A program made the position numbers and the translations under genes. 64,000 bases of DNA, taken from contig NZ_FTOQ01000018.1 in the NCBI RefSeq assembly GCF_900156805.1, positions 1-64,000 of the forward strand, written 5' to 3'. The notes under the pieces are model-generated. The model saw only the letters and a program-made list of their open reading frames with translations. It did no database searches and was not told where the DNA came from. The first letter of the stretch is position 1, and every line of letters begins with the position of its first letter. This document shows positions 16,196-24,722 of the stretch, piece by piece. This DNA comes from Roseivivax lentus (GTDB taxonomy: Bacteria > Pseudomonadota > Alphaproteobacteria > Rhodobacterales > Rhodobacteraceae).

Positions 16196-17117
16196 TCTGA
16201 CCGGTCTGCGCCCCTTGTGCGCGCACGCTGGCGGCGACGGCGGTGCCCTGGGCGCCCGGCATGCGCACGCGCAGCCGCTTGATCCGGCGCGGATCGGCTT
16301 CCACCACCTCGAATTCGAGGCCCGCGGGATGCGGCACCACCTCGCCCCGGGCGGGCACGTGGCCCGCCAGCACGAAGACGAGCCCGCCCAGCGTCTCGAT
16401 CTCCTCGCCGTCGATTTCCTCGTCCTCGGTCAGGTCGAGGCCGATCTCCGCCTCGAATTCCTCAAGCTGGGTCTTGGCGAGCACCAGATAGCAGCCGGGT
16501 TTCTCAAGCCGCCAGTTCTTGCCTTCCTCGGTGTCGTGTTCGTCCTCGATCTCGCCGATGACCTGTTCAATGAGGTCCTCGATCGTGACGAGGCCGTCGA
16601 CGCCGCCATATTCGTCGATCACCAGCGCCATGTGCCGGCGCTCGGTCTGCATCTTGGTCAGCAGCACCCCGATGGGCATGGAGGGCGGCACGAAGAGAAG
16701 CGGCCGCAGCATCTTCTTGAGATTGAAGCGCGTGCCCTTGCCGTTGAAGCCGTGCATGAGCGCGAAATCCTTCAGATGCGCCATGCCGATGGGGGTATCG
16801 AGCGTGCCGGAGTAGACCGGAAGCCGGGTGAGGCCGGTATCGCGGAACACCTTCACCAATTCGTCCTTGGTGATCGAGTCGGGAACGGCGACGATATCGG
16901 CCTTCGGGATGGAGACGTCGTCGACGCGCATCCGCCGCAGATTGGCGAGGCCATGCGTCTGTCGCGCCATGACCGGGGTTGCCTGTCCGTCTGTCCCGTC
17001 CTCGTCGGAGGTCCCGCCCATGCCCTCGAAGAGCCAGCGGAAAAATCCCGGCCTGTCTTCTGCGTCGTCTGCTTGCGCGCCTTGCGCTGCATTAGACGAT
17101 GCGTCGCTGTCGCCCAT
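16188..17117 (-). CDS. corC: CorC/HlyC-type CBS-domain protein
   Basis: A 309-residue cytoplasmic protein: an acidic N-terminal tail (1-50), two CBS domains (about 65-190, including RLPVYSGTLD and DEYGGVDGLVTIEDLIEQV) and a C-terminal CorC_HlyC domain (about 215-290). It corresponds to YbeX of E. coli and has been linked to magnesium/cobalt efflux and to ribosome maturation. It sits in the usual order between ybeY and lnt. The membrane DUF21 domain of longer relatives is absent, as normal for YbeX. Confidence 0.92.
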   Translation of the reverse strand: MGDSDASSNAAQGAQADDAEDRPGFFRWLFEGMGGTSDEDGTDGQATPVMARQTHGLANLRRMRVDDVSIPKADIVAVPDSITKDELVKVFRDTGLTRLPVYSGTLDTPIGMAHLKDFALMHGFNGKGTRFNLKKMLRPLLFVPPSMPIGVLLTKMQTERRHMALVIDEYGGVDGLVTIEDLIEQVIGEIEDEHDTEEGKNWRLEKPGCYLVLAKTQLEEFEAEIGLDLTEDEEIDGEEIETLGGLVFVLAGHVPARGEVVPHPAGLEFEVVEADPRRIKRLRVRMPGAQGTAVAASVRAQGAQTGQNG

Positions 17118-17144
17118 TTCTTGTTCCGTCCTTTCCTTGGGTCC

Positions 17145-17657
17145 CTAGAGGGCCCTGTCCGCCGTATATGGGTCCTGAATGCCCATTTGTCCAAGTATCC
17201 GCGTCTCCAACGCCTCCATCAATGTGGCGTCGGCATCACGCACGTGGTCATAGCCTAGCAGATGCAACACACCATGAACGATCAAATGCGTGACATGGTG
17301 ATCGGCGGAAAGGCGCTGTTCGCGCGCCTCCGCGAGGCAGGTCTCGCGGGCGATGGCGATATCGCCGAGGAAATGCGGCTCCGGGCCCTCGGTCTCGGGG
17401 CGCAGGGGCGGCGCGCCCGGCTCGTCCGGAGAGAGATCCTCCTCGGGCCAGCTCAGCACGTTGGTGGGCTGCGGCTTGCCGCGGAAATCGGCGTTCAGCG
17501 TGGCGATGCGGGCATCGTCGCAGCCCAGAACCGCGATCTCGAAGGCGTCGGGATCGAGATCGAGCGCGATCAGCGCCGCCCGCGCCGCCGCCTCGGCGCG
17601 CGCCGGCAGATCGAGCGCTTCCCAGCCCGCATCCTCGAGGATCGTCTCGGTCAGCAT
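17145..17657 (-). CDS. ybeY: Endoribonuclease YbeY (rRNA maturation)
   Basis: A 170-residue metalloprotein with the family signature HGVLHLLGYDH near the C-terminus, which gives the three zinc-binding histidines (H-x3-H-x5-H). It takes part in 16S rRNA 3'-end maturation and ribosome quality control. The start was set at ATG 17657 (MLTETILEDAG) because an upstream in-frame ATG would overlap phoH in a basic, unlikely peptide. It lies 13 bases after phoH and 27 bases before corC, so it is part of one operon. Confidence 0.93.
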   Translation of the reverse strand: MLTETILEDAGWEALDLPARAEAAARAALIALDLDPDAFEIAVLGCDDARIATLNADFRGKPQPTNVLSWPEEDLSPDEPGAPPLRPETEGPEPHFLGDIAIARETCLAEAREQRLSADHHVTHLIVHGVLHLLGYDHVRDADATLMEALETRILGQMGIQDPYTADRAL

Positions 17658-17670
17658 CGCGCGGCCCGGC

Positions 17671-18645
17671 TCACGCGCTCTCGGCGTCCTTGTCGTAGGC
17701 GTTGATGATCGCCGCCACCAGCGGGTGCCGCACCACATCGGCGGCGGTGAAGTAGTTGAACGAGATGCGGTCGATCTGCGTCAGGATCCGCTCCGCGTCG
17801 CGCAGGCCCGATTGCACGCCGCGCGGCAGGTCGACCTGGCTGCGATCGCCGGTGATGACCATGCGCGAGCCCTCGCCCAGGCGGGTCAGGAACATCTTCA
17901 TCTGCATCGAGGTGGCATTCTGCGCCTCGTCCAGCACCACGAAGGCATTGGCGAGCGTCCGGCCCCGCATGAATGCGAGCGGCGCGATCTCGACGGTCTT
18001 CTCTTCCATCATCTTGGCCAGCGTCTTGCCCGGCAGGAAGTCGTTCAGCGCGTCGTAGAGCGGCTGCATGTAGGGGTCGATCTTGTCCTTCATGTCACCC
18101 GGCAGGAAGCCCAGCCGTTCGCCCGCCTCGACCGCGGGGCGCGACAGGATGATCTTGTCGACCATGCCGTTGATATACATGTTCACGCCCACCGCCACGG
18201 CGAGATAGGTCTTGCCGGTGCCCGCCGGGCCGATGCCGAAGGCCAGCTCGTTGTCGTAAAGCGCGCGGACATAGGCCTTCTGCGCCTCGGTGCGCGGCTC
18301 GACGAGTTTCTTGCGGGTCTTGATCTCGACCGTGCCGCCCGAGAACATCTCGAGCTGGTCCTCGGCCGCGGGCTCGGCGTTCATGCGGAACTCGCGGTCG
18401 ATATCGCCGCGCTCCACACCCTTGCCCTGTTCGAGCCGGTTGTAGAGGCTGGTCAGCACCTCCACGGCTTCCTTCTGGGCATCGGGTTCGCCATGCACGG
18501 CCAGGTGGTTGCCGCGGCGCAGGATCTGCACGCCCAGACGGCCTTCGATATCGGTCAGGTTGCGGTCAAATTCGCCGCAGAGTTCGATAAGCAATCGGTT
18601 ATCGGGAAATTCGATCGAGGCGTCGGTCAGGGTGCCTGTCGTCAC
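17671..18645 (-). CDS. phoH: PhoH-like ATPase (YbeZ)
   Basis: A 324-residue cytoplasmic ATPase. A KH-like N-terminal part (about 20-75) is followed by the PhoH ATPase core with Walker A GIGPAGTGKTYLA (about 137-149), SRPAVEAGERLGFLPGD and Walker B VVLDEAQNA. It works with YbeY in RNA metabolism. The start ATG 18645 follows a weak GAG-type site. A Rho-independent terminator of the upstream lipoprotein gene lies at 18736-18775, so phoH may have its own promoter in 18646-18735. Confidence 0.93.
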   Translation of the reverse strand: MTTGTLTDASIEFPDNRLLIELCGEFDRNLTDIEGRLGVQILRRGNHLAVHGEPDAQKEAVEVLTSLYNRLEQGKGVERGDIDREFRMNAEPAAEDQLEMFSGGTVEIKTRKKLVEPRTEAQKAYVRALYDNELAFGIGPAGTGKTYLAVAVGVNMYINGMVDKIILSRPAVEAGERLGFLPGDMKDKIDPYMQPLYDALNDFLPGKTLAKMMEEKTVEIAPLAFMRGRTLANAFVVLDEAQNATSMQMKMFLTRLGEGSRMVITGDRSQVDLPRGVQSGLRDAERILTQIDRISFNYFTAADVVRHPLVAAIINAYDKDAESA

Positions 18646-18735
18646 GCAGCTCTCCGTGTTTGCGGTTCTGTCTTCACTGTTTCAAGCGCAGGGCGGATGG
18701 GCAAGACAGAAGCGGCGTCCATCCCTGCCTTCGCA

Positions 18736-18775
18736 TATAAAAACGCCGCGCCAAGGATACGACCCCGGCGCGGCG
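18736..18775 (-). terminator. Rho-independent terminator
   Basis: On the minus strand a nine-base stem CGCCGCGCC / GGCGCGGCG (arms at 18766-18774 and 18744-18752) is followed by TTTTTATAT. It ends the transcript of the lipoprotein and OmpA-like genes at 18802-19765 before phoH. Confidence 0.85.
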
Positions 18776-18801
18776 CTGGTGTTGGGATATGCAGGCGCCA
18801 A

Positions 18802-19125
18802 TCAGAGCGGATCGCCGATGATCGAGGTGGAGCCCTGCTTGAAATCGCCGGTGGCGACGGTCGGCGGTGCCGAGCCCGAGCAGACCGGGCGGCCGTACTT
18901 GTCGATCCGCGCCGAGAGGTAGCCCTCGACGCCGTCGTCGATGATCCAGTGATCGCAGCCGTTGGGATCGACCCAGATGCCCGCGCGCATGGTCGACAGG
19001 TCGTCGGCATCGATGCCGCGGTCGATGGACTTGTCCGGCCCGTAGCCGCCGAGCCCGTCGGCAAGCTCGCATCCCGAAAGGGACGCCGCGGCAAGCCCGA
19101 TCAGGGCGAGTTTCGTGATGTTCAT
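18802..19125 (-). CDS. Small lipoprotein with GIWVDP-cysteine domain
   Basis: A 107-residue lipoprotein: signal peptide with lipobox LSGC (cysteine 19), so lipid-anchored. The mature part carries a ~36-residue segment that starts GIWVDPNGCDHWIIDDGVEGY and ends GRPVC. The same segment occurs in the OmpA-like protein encoded just upstream. The two cysteines may form a disulfide. The start ATG 19125 is 13 bases after the OmpA-like gene, so the two form an operon that ends at the terminator at 18736-18775. No enzymatic role is visible; a cell-wall or envelope-surface role is likely. Confidence 0.75.
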   Translation of the reverse strand: MNITKLALIGLAAASLSGCELADGLGGYGPDKSIDRGIDADDLSTMRAGIWVDPNGCDHWIIDDGVEGYLSARIDKYGRPVCSGSAPPTVATGDFKQGSTSIIGDPL

Positions 19126-19138
19126 GTCCCTCGTCCCC

Positions 19139-19765
19139 TCAGCGGATGCAGATGATTTCGACGCGGCGGTTCTTCGCCATGCCCGCCGTCGACGCGTTCG
19201 ACGCGACCGGCATCCGTTCGCCGTAGCCGCGCACATCGACGATGCGGGCGCCCACGGACTTGCCGACCGCGGCGACCGAGTTCGCCCGGTTGTAGCTCAG
19301 GCGCATGTTGTACTGGTCGCTGGCCCGGCTGTCGGTATGCCCGACGATCACGAAGGCGGTGGCCGAGGCGCTGCGGAAGAACTCCGCGAGGCGCTGCTTG
19401 CCGGCGCTGCTGATGCGGTAGCTGTCGGTGGCGAAGAACTGGTCGGAATTCATCACGCCGCAGACATTGCCCCGGCGGCAGACCGGGATGCCCTTGCGAT
19501 TGACATGGGGGCTCATGTAGCCCTCGACGCCGTCATCCATCACCCAGTGCTCGCAGCCGTCGGGATCGACCCAGATGCCCGGGATGTAGCGTTCACCGAC
19601 GATCGTCGTCGTGTTCTGCGTCGAGATCACCGGCACGCGCGCCTCCGCGGTGTCGGCAACCGCCGCGCCGGGCAGCACCGCCGATGCGGCCACCACCGCG
19701 CCGAGCAGGGCCGCCTTGGCGGACTTGAAAACGGAATAAGCCACAGCCTTCGTTCCTTTAATCAT
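19139..19765 (-). CDS. OmpA-family protein with GIWVDP-cysteine domain
   Basis: A 208-residue exported protein. A signal peptide (about 1-37, cleavage after AVA) is followed by a segment reading GIWVDPDGCEHWVMDDGVEGY ... GIPVC and then an OmpA C-terminal domain (about 100-208) with VIVGHTDSRASDQYN, LSYNRANSVAAV and the end NRRVEIICIR. The OmpA domain binds peptidoglycan, so the new domain would be displayed at the cell wall. I prefer ATG 19765 because AGGGGG lies eight bases before it; ATG 19771 is also possible. The gene lies between miaB and phoH, an unusual place. Confidence 0.85.
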   Translation of the reverse strand: MIKGTKAVAYSVFKSAKAALLGAVVAASAVLPGAAVADTAEARVPVISTQNTTTIVGERYIPGIWVDPDGCEHWVMDDGVEGYMSPHVNRKGIPVCRRGNVCGVMNSDQFFATDSYRISSAGKQRLAEFFRSASATAFVIVGHTDSRASDQYNMRLSYNRANSVAAVGKSVGARIVDVRGYGERMPVASNASTAGMAKNRRVEIICIR

Positions 19766-19771
19766 TATCAT

Positions 19772-19982
19772 TGCCCCCTACCTTGCGCGACGGCGAACGC
19801 ACCAGAAAACGCAAAGCCACTATAATCAACACTTTAGCAGCTAATCGACATCTGTGAAGAAAATTCCACAAGATATTGTGTCCGGGCCGGAAACAATGCC
19901 CAGCCCGCCACAATCCTGACACAATCCGGATTTTCGAAATATTTAACAGCCGGTTAGTTAAAAATGACCCGGCAATGACCGT
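19772..19982. other. Intergenic, promoter for OmpA-like operon expected
   Basis: A 211-base A+T-rich gap between the convergent end of miaB upstream and the OmpA-like gene. It is the only A+T-rich part of this region and should hold the promoter of the two-gene operon. A TTGATTATAGTGG stretch read on the minus strand near 19820-19835 could be a -10 region, but no matching -35 is clear. Confidence 0.3.
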
Positions 19983-21305
19983 TCAGAGGAGCGTGCCAGT
20001 CAGCGAATTCGGACCAGATGCGGTGATGCGCACCCGTCGAAGATCGCCCGGCGCCACGTCCGCGCCCGCCACGTGGACCGCGTGCAGATATTCCGATTTT
20101 CCGCCCATCTGGCCGGGCATCCGCCCGGGCTTTTCGAACAGCACTTGCACGTCGCGGCCGACCATCGCATCCTGCAGCGCGCGCTGCTGGCGGGTCAGAA
20201 GCGCCTGCAGCCGGTGCAGGCGGTCGGTCTTCTCGTCCTCGGGCACCTGCGCGCGTTCCGCCGCGGGCGTGCCGGGTCGGGTCGAATACTTGAACGAGAA
20301 GGCCGAGCCGTACTCGGCCGCCTCCACGAGATCGAGCGTGGCCTGGAAATCCGCCTCGGTCTCTTCCGGAAAGCCGACGATGAAATCGCCCGACAGGTGC
20401 AGATCGGGCCGCGCCGCGCGCAGCCGCTCGATCAGCGCAAGGTAGCTTTCCGCCGTGTGCTGCCGGTTCATCCGCTTGAGGATGCGGTCCGATCCGGACT
20501 GCACCGGCAGGTGCAGATAGGGCATCAACTTGTCGCAATCGCCATGCGCTGCGATCAGGTCGTCATCCATGTCGTTCGGGTGCGAGGTGGTGAAGCGAAT
20601 GCGCGCCAGACCGTCGATCTTGGCCAGTTCGCGCACCAGCCGCGCCAGCGACCAATCGGCCCCGTCCGGACCGATGCCGTGATAGGCATTCACGTTCTGG
20701 CCCAGCAGGGTGATCTCGCGCACGCCGCGATCGACCAGATCGCGCGCCTCGGTCAGCACCCGGTCCACCGGGCGGGAGACCTCGGCCCCGCGGGTATAGG
20801 GCACGACGCAGAAGGCGCAGAACTTGTCGCAGCCCTCCTGCACGGTCAGGAAGGCCGAGGGCGCCCGGCGCGCCTTGGGACGCGCCTTGAGGTGGCCGAA
20901 CTTGTCCTCGTCGGGAAATTCGGTGTCGAGCGCGCGAGCCCCGCCTTGCGTCTTGGCCAGCAGGTCGGGCAGCCGGTGATAGCTCTGCGGTCCCACCACC
21001 AAGTCGACCATCGGCTGACGGCGCACGATCTCGGCGCCCTCGGCCTGCGCGACGCAGCCCGCCACGCCGATCTTCAGATCGGGCTTCGCGGCCTTCAGCC
21101 CCTTGTAGCGGCCAAGCTCGGAATAGACCTTCTCGGCGGCCTTCTCGCGGATATGGCAGGTGTTCAGAAGGATCATGTCCGCGTCGTCGGGCGTGTCGGT
21201 CTCGACATAGCCCTCGCCGCCCAGCGCTTCGGCCATGCGTTCGCTGTCATAGACATTCATCTGGCAGCCATAGGTCTTGATGAACAGCTTTTTCGGTGCG
21301 GTCAT
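19983..21305 (-). CDS. miaB: tRNA-2-methylthio-N6-dimethylallyladenosine synthase
   Basis: A 440-residue radical-SAM enzyme that adds a methylthio group to i6A37 of tRNAs. The N-terminal domain has the three cysteines of the auxiliary cluster ([20 protein letters not shown]), the radical-SAM motif [15 protein letters not shown] follows, and the C-terminal TRAM domain runs from about 375. The start ATG 21305 ([17 protein letters not shown]) gives the standard length. In many relatives it leads the phoH-ybeY operon; here two envelope genes separate them. Confidence 0.96.
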   Translation of the reverse strand: MTAPKKLFIKTYGCQMNVYDSERMAEALGGEGYVETDTPDDADMILLNTCHIREKAAEKVYSELGRYKGLKAAKPDLKIGVAGCVAQAEGAEIVRRQPMVDLVVGPQSYHRLPDLLAKTQGGARALDTEFPDEDKFGHLKARPKARRAPSAFLTVQEGCDKFCAFCVVPYTRGAEVSRPVDRVLTEARDLVDRGVREITLLGQNVNAYHGIGPDGADWSLARLVRELAKIDGLARIRFTTSHPNDMDDDLIAAHGDCDKLMPYLHLPVQSGSDRILKRMNRQHTAESYLALIERLRAARPDLHLSGDFIVGFPEETEADFQATLDLVEAAEYGSAFSFKYSTRPGTPAAERAQVPEDEKTDRLHRLQALLTRQQRALQDAMVGRDVQVLFEKPGRMPGQMGGKSEYLHAVHVAGADVAPGDLRRVRITASGPNSLTGTLL

Positions 21306-21406
21306 GGCAGGGCACTCCGGGGTCGGGATGAGCCGCGCACATAGCGCAGAAGCGCGGCCTCTTGCAATGCACACCGAATTTCAGGACTCTCCTGCGAAAC
21401 AGAAGA

Positions 21407-22282
21407 ATGCCCATGCAGTTCGACAGTCTCGACGCCTTTCTCGCCAATCCCGGAACGGCCCTCGACAAGGGGCCGATCGCGATGGTCTTCGCCGAGGACA
21501 CGGTCGAGCTGGATACCACCATCCGCCATCACCAGCATCTGGGCTTCCGCAGCGTGCTGGTCTTCATGTCCCGCATCTTCCCGCTGGCGCCGGATCTGAC
21601 CGGCGAGGTCATCCGCATCGACGACGACCTGACCGACGAAGGCGCGACCGAGCGGGCGGTGAACGCGGTGATCGCCGCGGCGCCGGGGCTGTGGATGTAT
21701 TACTGCTACAACGCGGAATACCTGTTCTACCCGTTCTGCGAGACGCGCAACGTGTCGGAGATGCTGGCCTTCCACAGCGAGGAACGGCGCGACGCGATGC
21801 TGACCTACGTGATCGACCTATATGCGCGCGATCTGCACCGGGCGCCGGATGCCGTGTCGCTCGACGAGGCCTGCCTCGACAAATCGGGCTATTACGCGCT
21901 AGCACGGCACGATCCGGACAACCACAACCATCCCAAGGAACGGCAGCTCGATTTCTACGGCGGGCTGCGCTGGCGCTACGAGGAACACATCCCCCAGAAG
22001 CGCCGCAAGATCGACCGGATCGCGCTGTTCCGCGCCAGCAAGGGTCTCACGCTGAGGGAAAACCACACCTTCTCGGACGAGGAATACAACACCTATGCCT
22101 GCCCGTGGCACAACAACCTGACGGCGGCCATCGTGTCGTTCCGGACCGCCAAGGCGCTGAAGAAGAACCCCGGCTCGACCTTCGACATCCACGGCTTCAC
22201 CTGGCACAATTCCACGCCGTTCGAATGGCATTCGCGCCAGCTTCTGGACCTCGGATTGATGGAGCCCGGCCAGTGGTTCTGA
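21407..22282 (+). CDS. Conserved protein, glycosyltransferase-2-like
   Basis: A 291-residue soluble protein without a signal peptide. The alternating strand-helix start, ELDTTIRHHQHLGFRSVLVFM, RIDDDLTDE and WMYYCYNAEYLFYPF look like a nucleotide-diphospho-sugar transferase fold, and close relatives in Rhodobacteraceae are usually named family 2 glycosyltransferases. A clean D-x-D motif is not obvious (RIDDDL may serve). The start may be ATG 21407 or 21413. It reads away from miaB, with which it shares a ~100-base divergent promoter region. Function is not settled. Confidence 0.6.
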   Translation: MPMQFDSLDAFLANPGTALDKGPIAMVFAEDTVELDTTIRHHQHLGFRSVLVFMSRIFPLAPDLTGEVIRIDDDLTDEGATERAVNAVIAAAPGLWMYYCYNAEYLFYPFCETRNVSEMLAFHSEERRDAMLTYVIDLYARDLHRAPDAVSLDEACLDKSGYYALARHDPDNHNHPKERQLDFYGGLRWRYEEHIPQKRRKIDRIALFRASKGLTLRENHTFSDEEYNTYACPWHNNLTAAIVSFRTAKALKKNPGSTFDIHGFTWHNSTPFEWHSRQLLDLGLMEPGQWF

Positions 22283-22318
22283 CCGGGCCCCGTCGCGCCG
22301 TCGGGAAGCCCCGGACGC

Positions 22319-22993
22319 TCAGTCGAATTCTTCGGTGATGATGTCGCCCTCGGGCACGCCGATCTTCTTCAGCGCATCGGCCACCGCGTCGATCATCGGA
22401 TCGGGCCCGCAGATATAGCAGGGCCCTTCGCCCGGGCTCACATGCTGGGCCAGCATCTCCTTGCCGATCATGCCCATGCAGAGCGGGCTGCCCGGCTCGT
22501 CGGTGACGGTGAAGACGCATTTGAGGCCGGGCATGCCCTCGAACGTGTCGCGCAGGATGATGTCCGCCTCGGTCTTGTTGGAAAAGAGCAGCGTGCAGCC
22601 CTCGAGCGTGGCATGCTCCTTCAGCCGCTTCTTCAGGATGGCGATGAAGGGCGTCACGCCGGCGCCGCCGGCGATGAACCAGCCCGCGCCCTTGTCCTCG
22701 ATGGCGCCCCAGGGATCGTCGATCAGGGCGGTGTCGCCGGCCTTCATCCCGGCGATCTGCTCGGTCACGCCGTCATGGTCGGGATAGGACTTGATAACGA
22801 ATTCGAGGTTCTCGTCCGAGGGCAGCGAGGTGAAGGTGAAGGGCCGCTTTTCCTCGCGCCAGCCATCGCGGTCGAGAGCGAGGTCGACGGCCTGCCCTGG
22901 CGTGAAGGTGAAGCCCTCGGGGCGGTCGAAGACCAGGTGATAGGTGTCGTGGGTGACCGCGTCGATCGATGCGAGCGTGAGCGTGTGGGACAT
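22319..22993 (-). CDS. FAD-binding oxidoreductase (ferredoxin/flavodoxin-NADP reductase type)
   Basis: A 224-residue flavin reductase. The N-terminal FAD-binding barrel has RPFTFTSLPSD (the R-x-Y/F-S/T type flavin site), followed by the nicotinamide-binding part with FIAGGAGVTPFIAIL and ICGPDPMIDAV, and an acidic C-terminus. It transfers electrons between NAD(P)H and a small carrier. The start ATG 22993 has AAGGAGG ten bases upstream. It stands alone between convergent and divergent neighbours. Confidence 0.85.
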   Translation of the reverse strand: MSHTLTLASIDAVTHDTYHLVFDRPEGFTFTPGQAVDLALDRDGWREEKRPFTFTSLPSDENLEFVIKSYPDHDGVTEQIAGMKAGDTALIDDPWGAIEDKGAGWFIAGGAGVTPFIAILKKRLKEHATLEGCTLLFSNKTEADIILRDTFEGMPGLKCVFTVTDEPGSPLCMGMIGKEMLAQHVSPGEGPCYICGPDPMIDAVADALKKIGVPEGDIITEEFD

Positions 22994-23047
22994 GGGGGTA
23001 CCTCCTTGGCGTTGCCAACTCAACGACAGGGAGGCGGGCTTGTTCCC

Positions 23048-23716
23048 CTAACCGCCGCAGATACCGCGATCCCGCATGGCGCGGGCCAGGTCCGGACCGC
23101 CGACTAGGCGGCAGCGACCGATCTCCCGGTCGTAGGATCGGCGGCCGTCGAGCGCGCAAGTGACATGCGCGCCATCCGCAAGGCTGACCATCGCGCGCCG
23201 CGCCCGCGCGCCGTCGGCGCTGCCAAGCTCGGCGCAATCGAGATCGCCGAGGCGCACCGGTGTGCCCGCGACCTCGATCGTGTCGCCGTCGCGGACATGG
23301 CTGACCCGCCCCGCGAGCATCCGCGGCGCGCCGCGCGTCGCCGTGGCGCGTTCGAGGGCCGGACCGCGATTGATCTTCACCTCTCCCGCGCTTTGAACCG
23401 TTGGCCCCGGCGCGTCCGTCCGGGCGACCGGACGGTGGGTCGGACCCATAGCGCCTTTGTCCTCGGCTGCAATCGATCCTGTCTCCACCTGGGGGAGCGT
23501 TCCAAGCACACTTACGGAGCGACTGGACGCGACGGGACCCTGTGCCCCGACAGCAGGACCTCCCGACCGGGTCTCCTCCCAGACCGCGACGCCCGCAAGG
23601 ATCGCCGCCATCGCGAAAAGCGGCGACAACGCGCGCCCGACGCCGCGCGGCGTCCGCGGCGATTTGCGGACAGGCCGGCGGCGGCGCGCCCGGCGGAAAG
23701 CGACGATCTTGCCCAT
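23048..23716 (-). CDS. Membrane-anchored thermonuclease-like protein
   Basis: A 222-residue protein: a very basic start (FRRARRRRPVRK), one membrane segment (about 30-48), a long low-complexity linker (50-135) and a C-terminal staphylococcal-nuclease-like domain: VRDGDTIEVAGTPVRLGDLDCAE contains the calcium-binding aspartates and catalytic arginine/glutamate positions, and YDREIGRC the second arginine. The domain is shorter than the usual ~150 residues. It would degrade nucleic acid at the outer face of the inner membrane, if active. Confidence 0.7.
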   Translation of the reverse strand: MGKIVAFRRARRRRPVRKSPRTPRGVGRALSPLFAMAAILAGVAVWEETRSGGPAVGAQGPVASSRSVSVLGTLPQVETGSIAAEDKGAMGPTHRPVARTDAPGPTVQSAGEVKINRGPALERATATRGAPRMLAGRVSHVRDGDTIEVAGTPVRLGDLDCAELGSADGARARRAMVSLADGAHVTCALDGRRSYDREIGRCRLVGGPDLARAMRDRGICGG

Positions 23717-23903
23717 GCCGCGAGGCTCGCATGACTTTCCGGCAGGATGATGACCCGCACCTTCATCTTTCCGGGAAGTCGCCCGGGGGAGGCTGCCGCA
23801 CCGGCGGCAGACGGGGGCAGAGCCCCCATGCGCGATGATCGGCACGGTCATCGGGCCAGAGATGCGCGGGCGGCCCTGCCGCCCGCTCCGCCGGATCACC
23901 GGC

Positions 23904-24695
23904 TCAGAGGTTGTCGTATTGCGGCATGCCGAGGACGTGGAACCCGCCATCGATATGCACGATCTCGCCCGTGGTGCAGGCCCCGGCATCCGATGCGAGC
24001 CAGACCGCCGTGCCGCCCACCGCCTCCAGCGTCGCGTTGGACCCGAGAGGCGCGTTCTGGTCGGTGTGCTTGAAGGTCTTGCGCGCGCCCCCGATGGCAG
24101 CACCCGCCAGCGTCTTCATCGGTCCCGGCGACAGCGCGTTCACCCGGATGCCCTCGCGCCCGAGATCGTTGGCGAGGTAGCGCACCGAGCTTTCCAGCGC
24201 GGCCTTGGCCACACCCATGACGTTGTAATTCGGCACGACCTTGTTCGATCCTTGGTAGGTCAGGGTCAGCAGCGTGCCGCCATGCTCGGTCATCAGCGGA
24301 TGCGCGCGGCGGGCCACGTCGATGAAGGAATAGCAGGAGATATCCAGCGAGTTCTTGAAATTCGCCCGGCTGGTGTTCAGGAACCGCCCCTGCAGCTCGG
24401 ACTTGTCCGAAAACGCGATGGCATGAACGAGGAAATCGAGCCGGTCCCAGCCCTCGGACAGGGTCGCGAAGGCCGCGTCGAGCGAGGCCTCGTCGGTCAC
24501 GTCCACGTCGATCATCAGGTCCGATCCGACGCTTTCCGCAAGCGGTTTCAGCCGCGCCCCGAAGGCCTCGCCCTGGTGGGTGAAGGCCAGTTCCGCCCCG
24601 GCCGCGGCGCAGGCCCGGGCGATCCCCCAGGCGATGGAGCGCTCGTTGGCGACCCCCATGATCAGGCCGCGTTTGCCCTCAAGCTGTCCGCCCAT
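23904..24695 (-). CDS. fabI: Enoyl-[acyl-carrier-protein] reductase (NADH)
   Basis: A 263-residue FabI, the last reductive step of each fatty-acid elongation cycle. The NADH-binding start is LIMGVANERSIAWGIA, the active-site tyrosines are Tyr147 (LTYQGS) and Tyr157 with Lys164 (Y-x6-K in YNVMGVAK). The gene is 27 bases downstream of fabB and on the same strand, so it belongs to the fab operon. It is the target of triclosan-type inhibitors in other bacteria. Confidence 0.96.
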   Translation of the reverse strand: MGGQLEGKRGLIMGVANERSIAWGIARACAAAGAELAFTHQGEAFGARLKPLAESVGSDLMIDVDVTDEASLDAAFATLSEGWDRLDFLVHAIAFSDKSELQGRFLNTSRANFKNSLDISCYSFIDVARRAHPLMTEHGGTLLTLTYQGSNKVVPNYNVMGVAKAALESSVRYLANDLGREGIRVNALSPGPMKTLAGAAIGGARKTFKHTDQNAPLGSNATLEAVGGTAVWLASDAGACTTGEIVHIDGGFHVLGMPQYDNL

Positions 24696-24722
24696 CGTGT
24701 CGCCTCCGCTGAAATTGAATCG

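Noticed and set aside
14657-16282. Plus-strand open frame opposite lnt
   Set aside because: Composition is proline/arginine/glutamine-rich and it lies wholly antisense to lnt, which has its catalytic triad intact.
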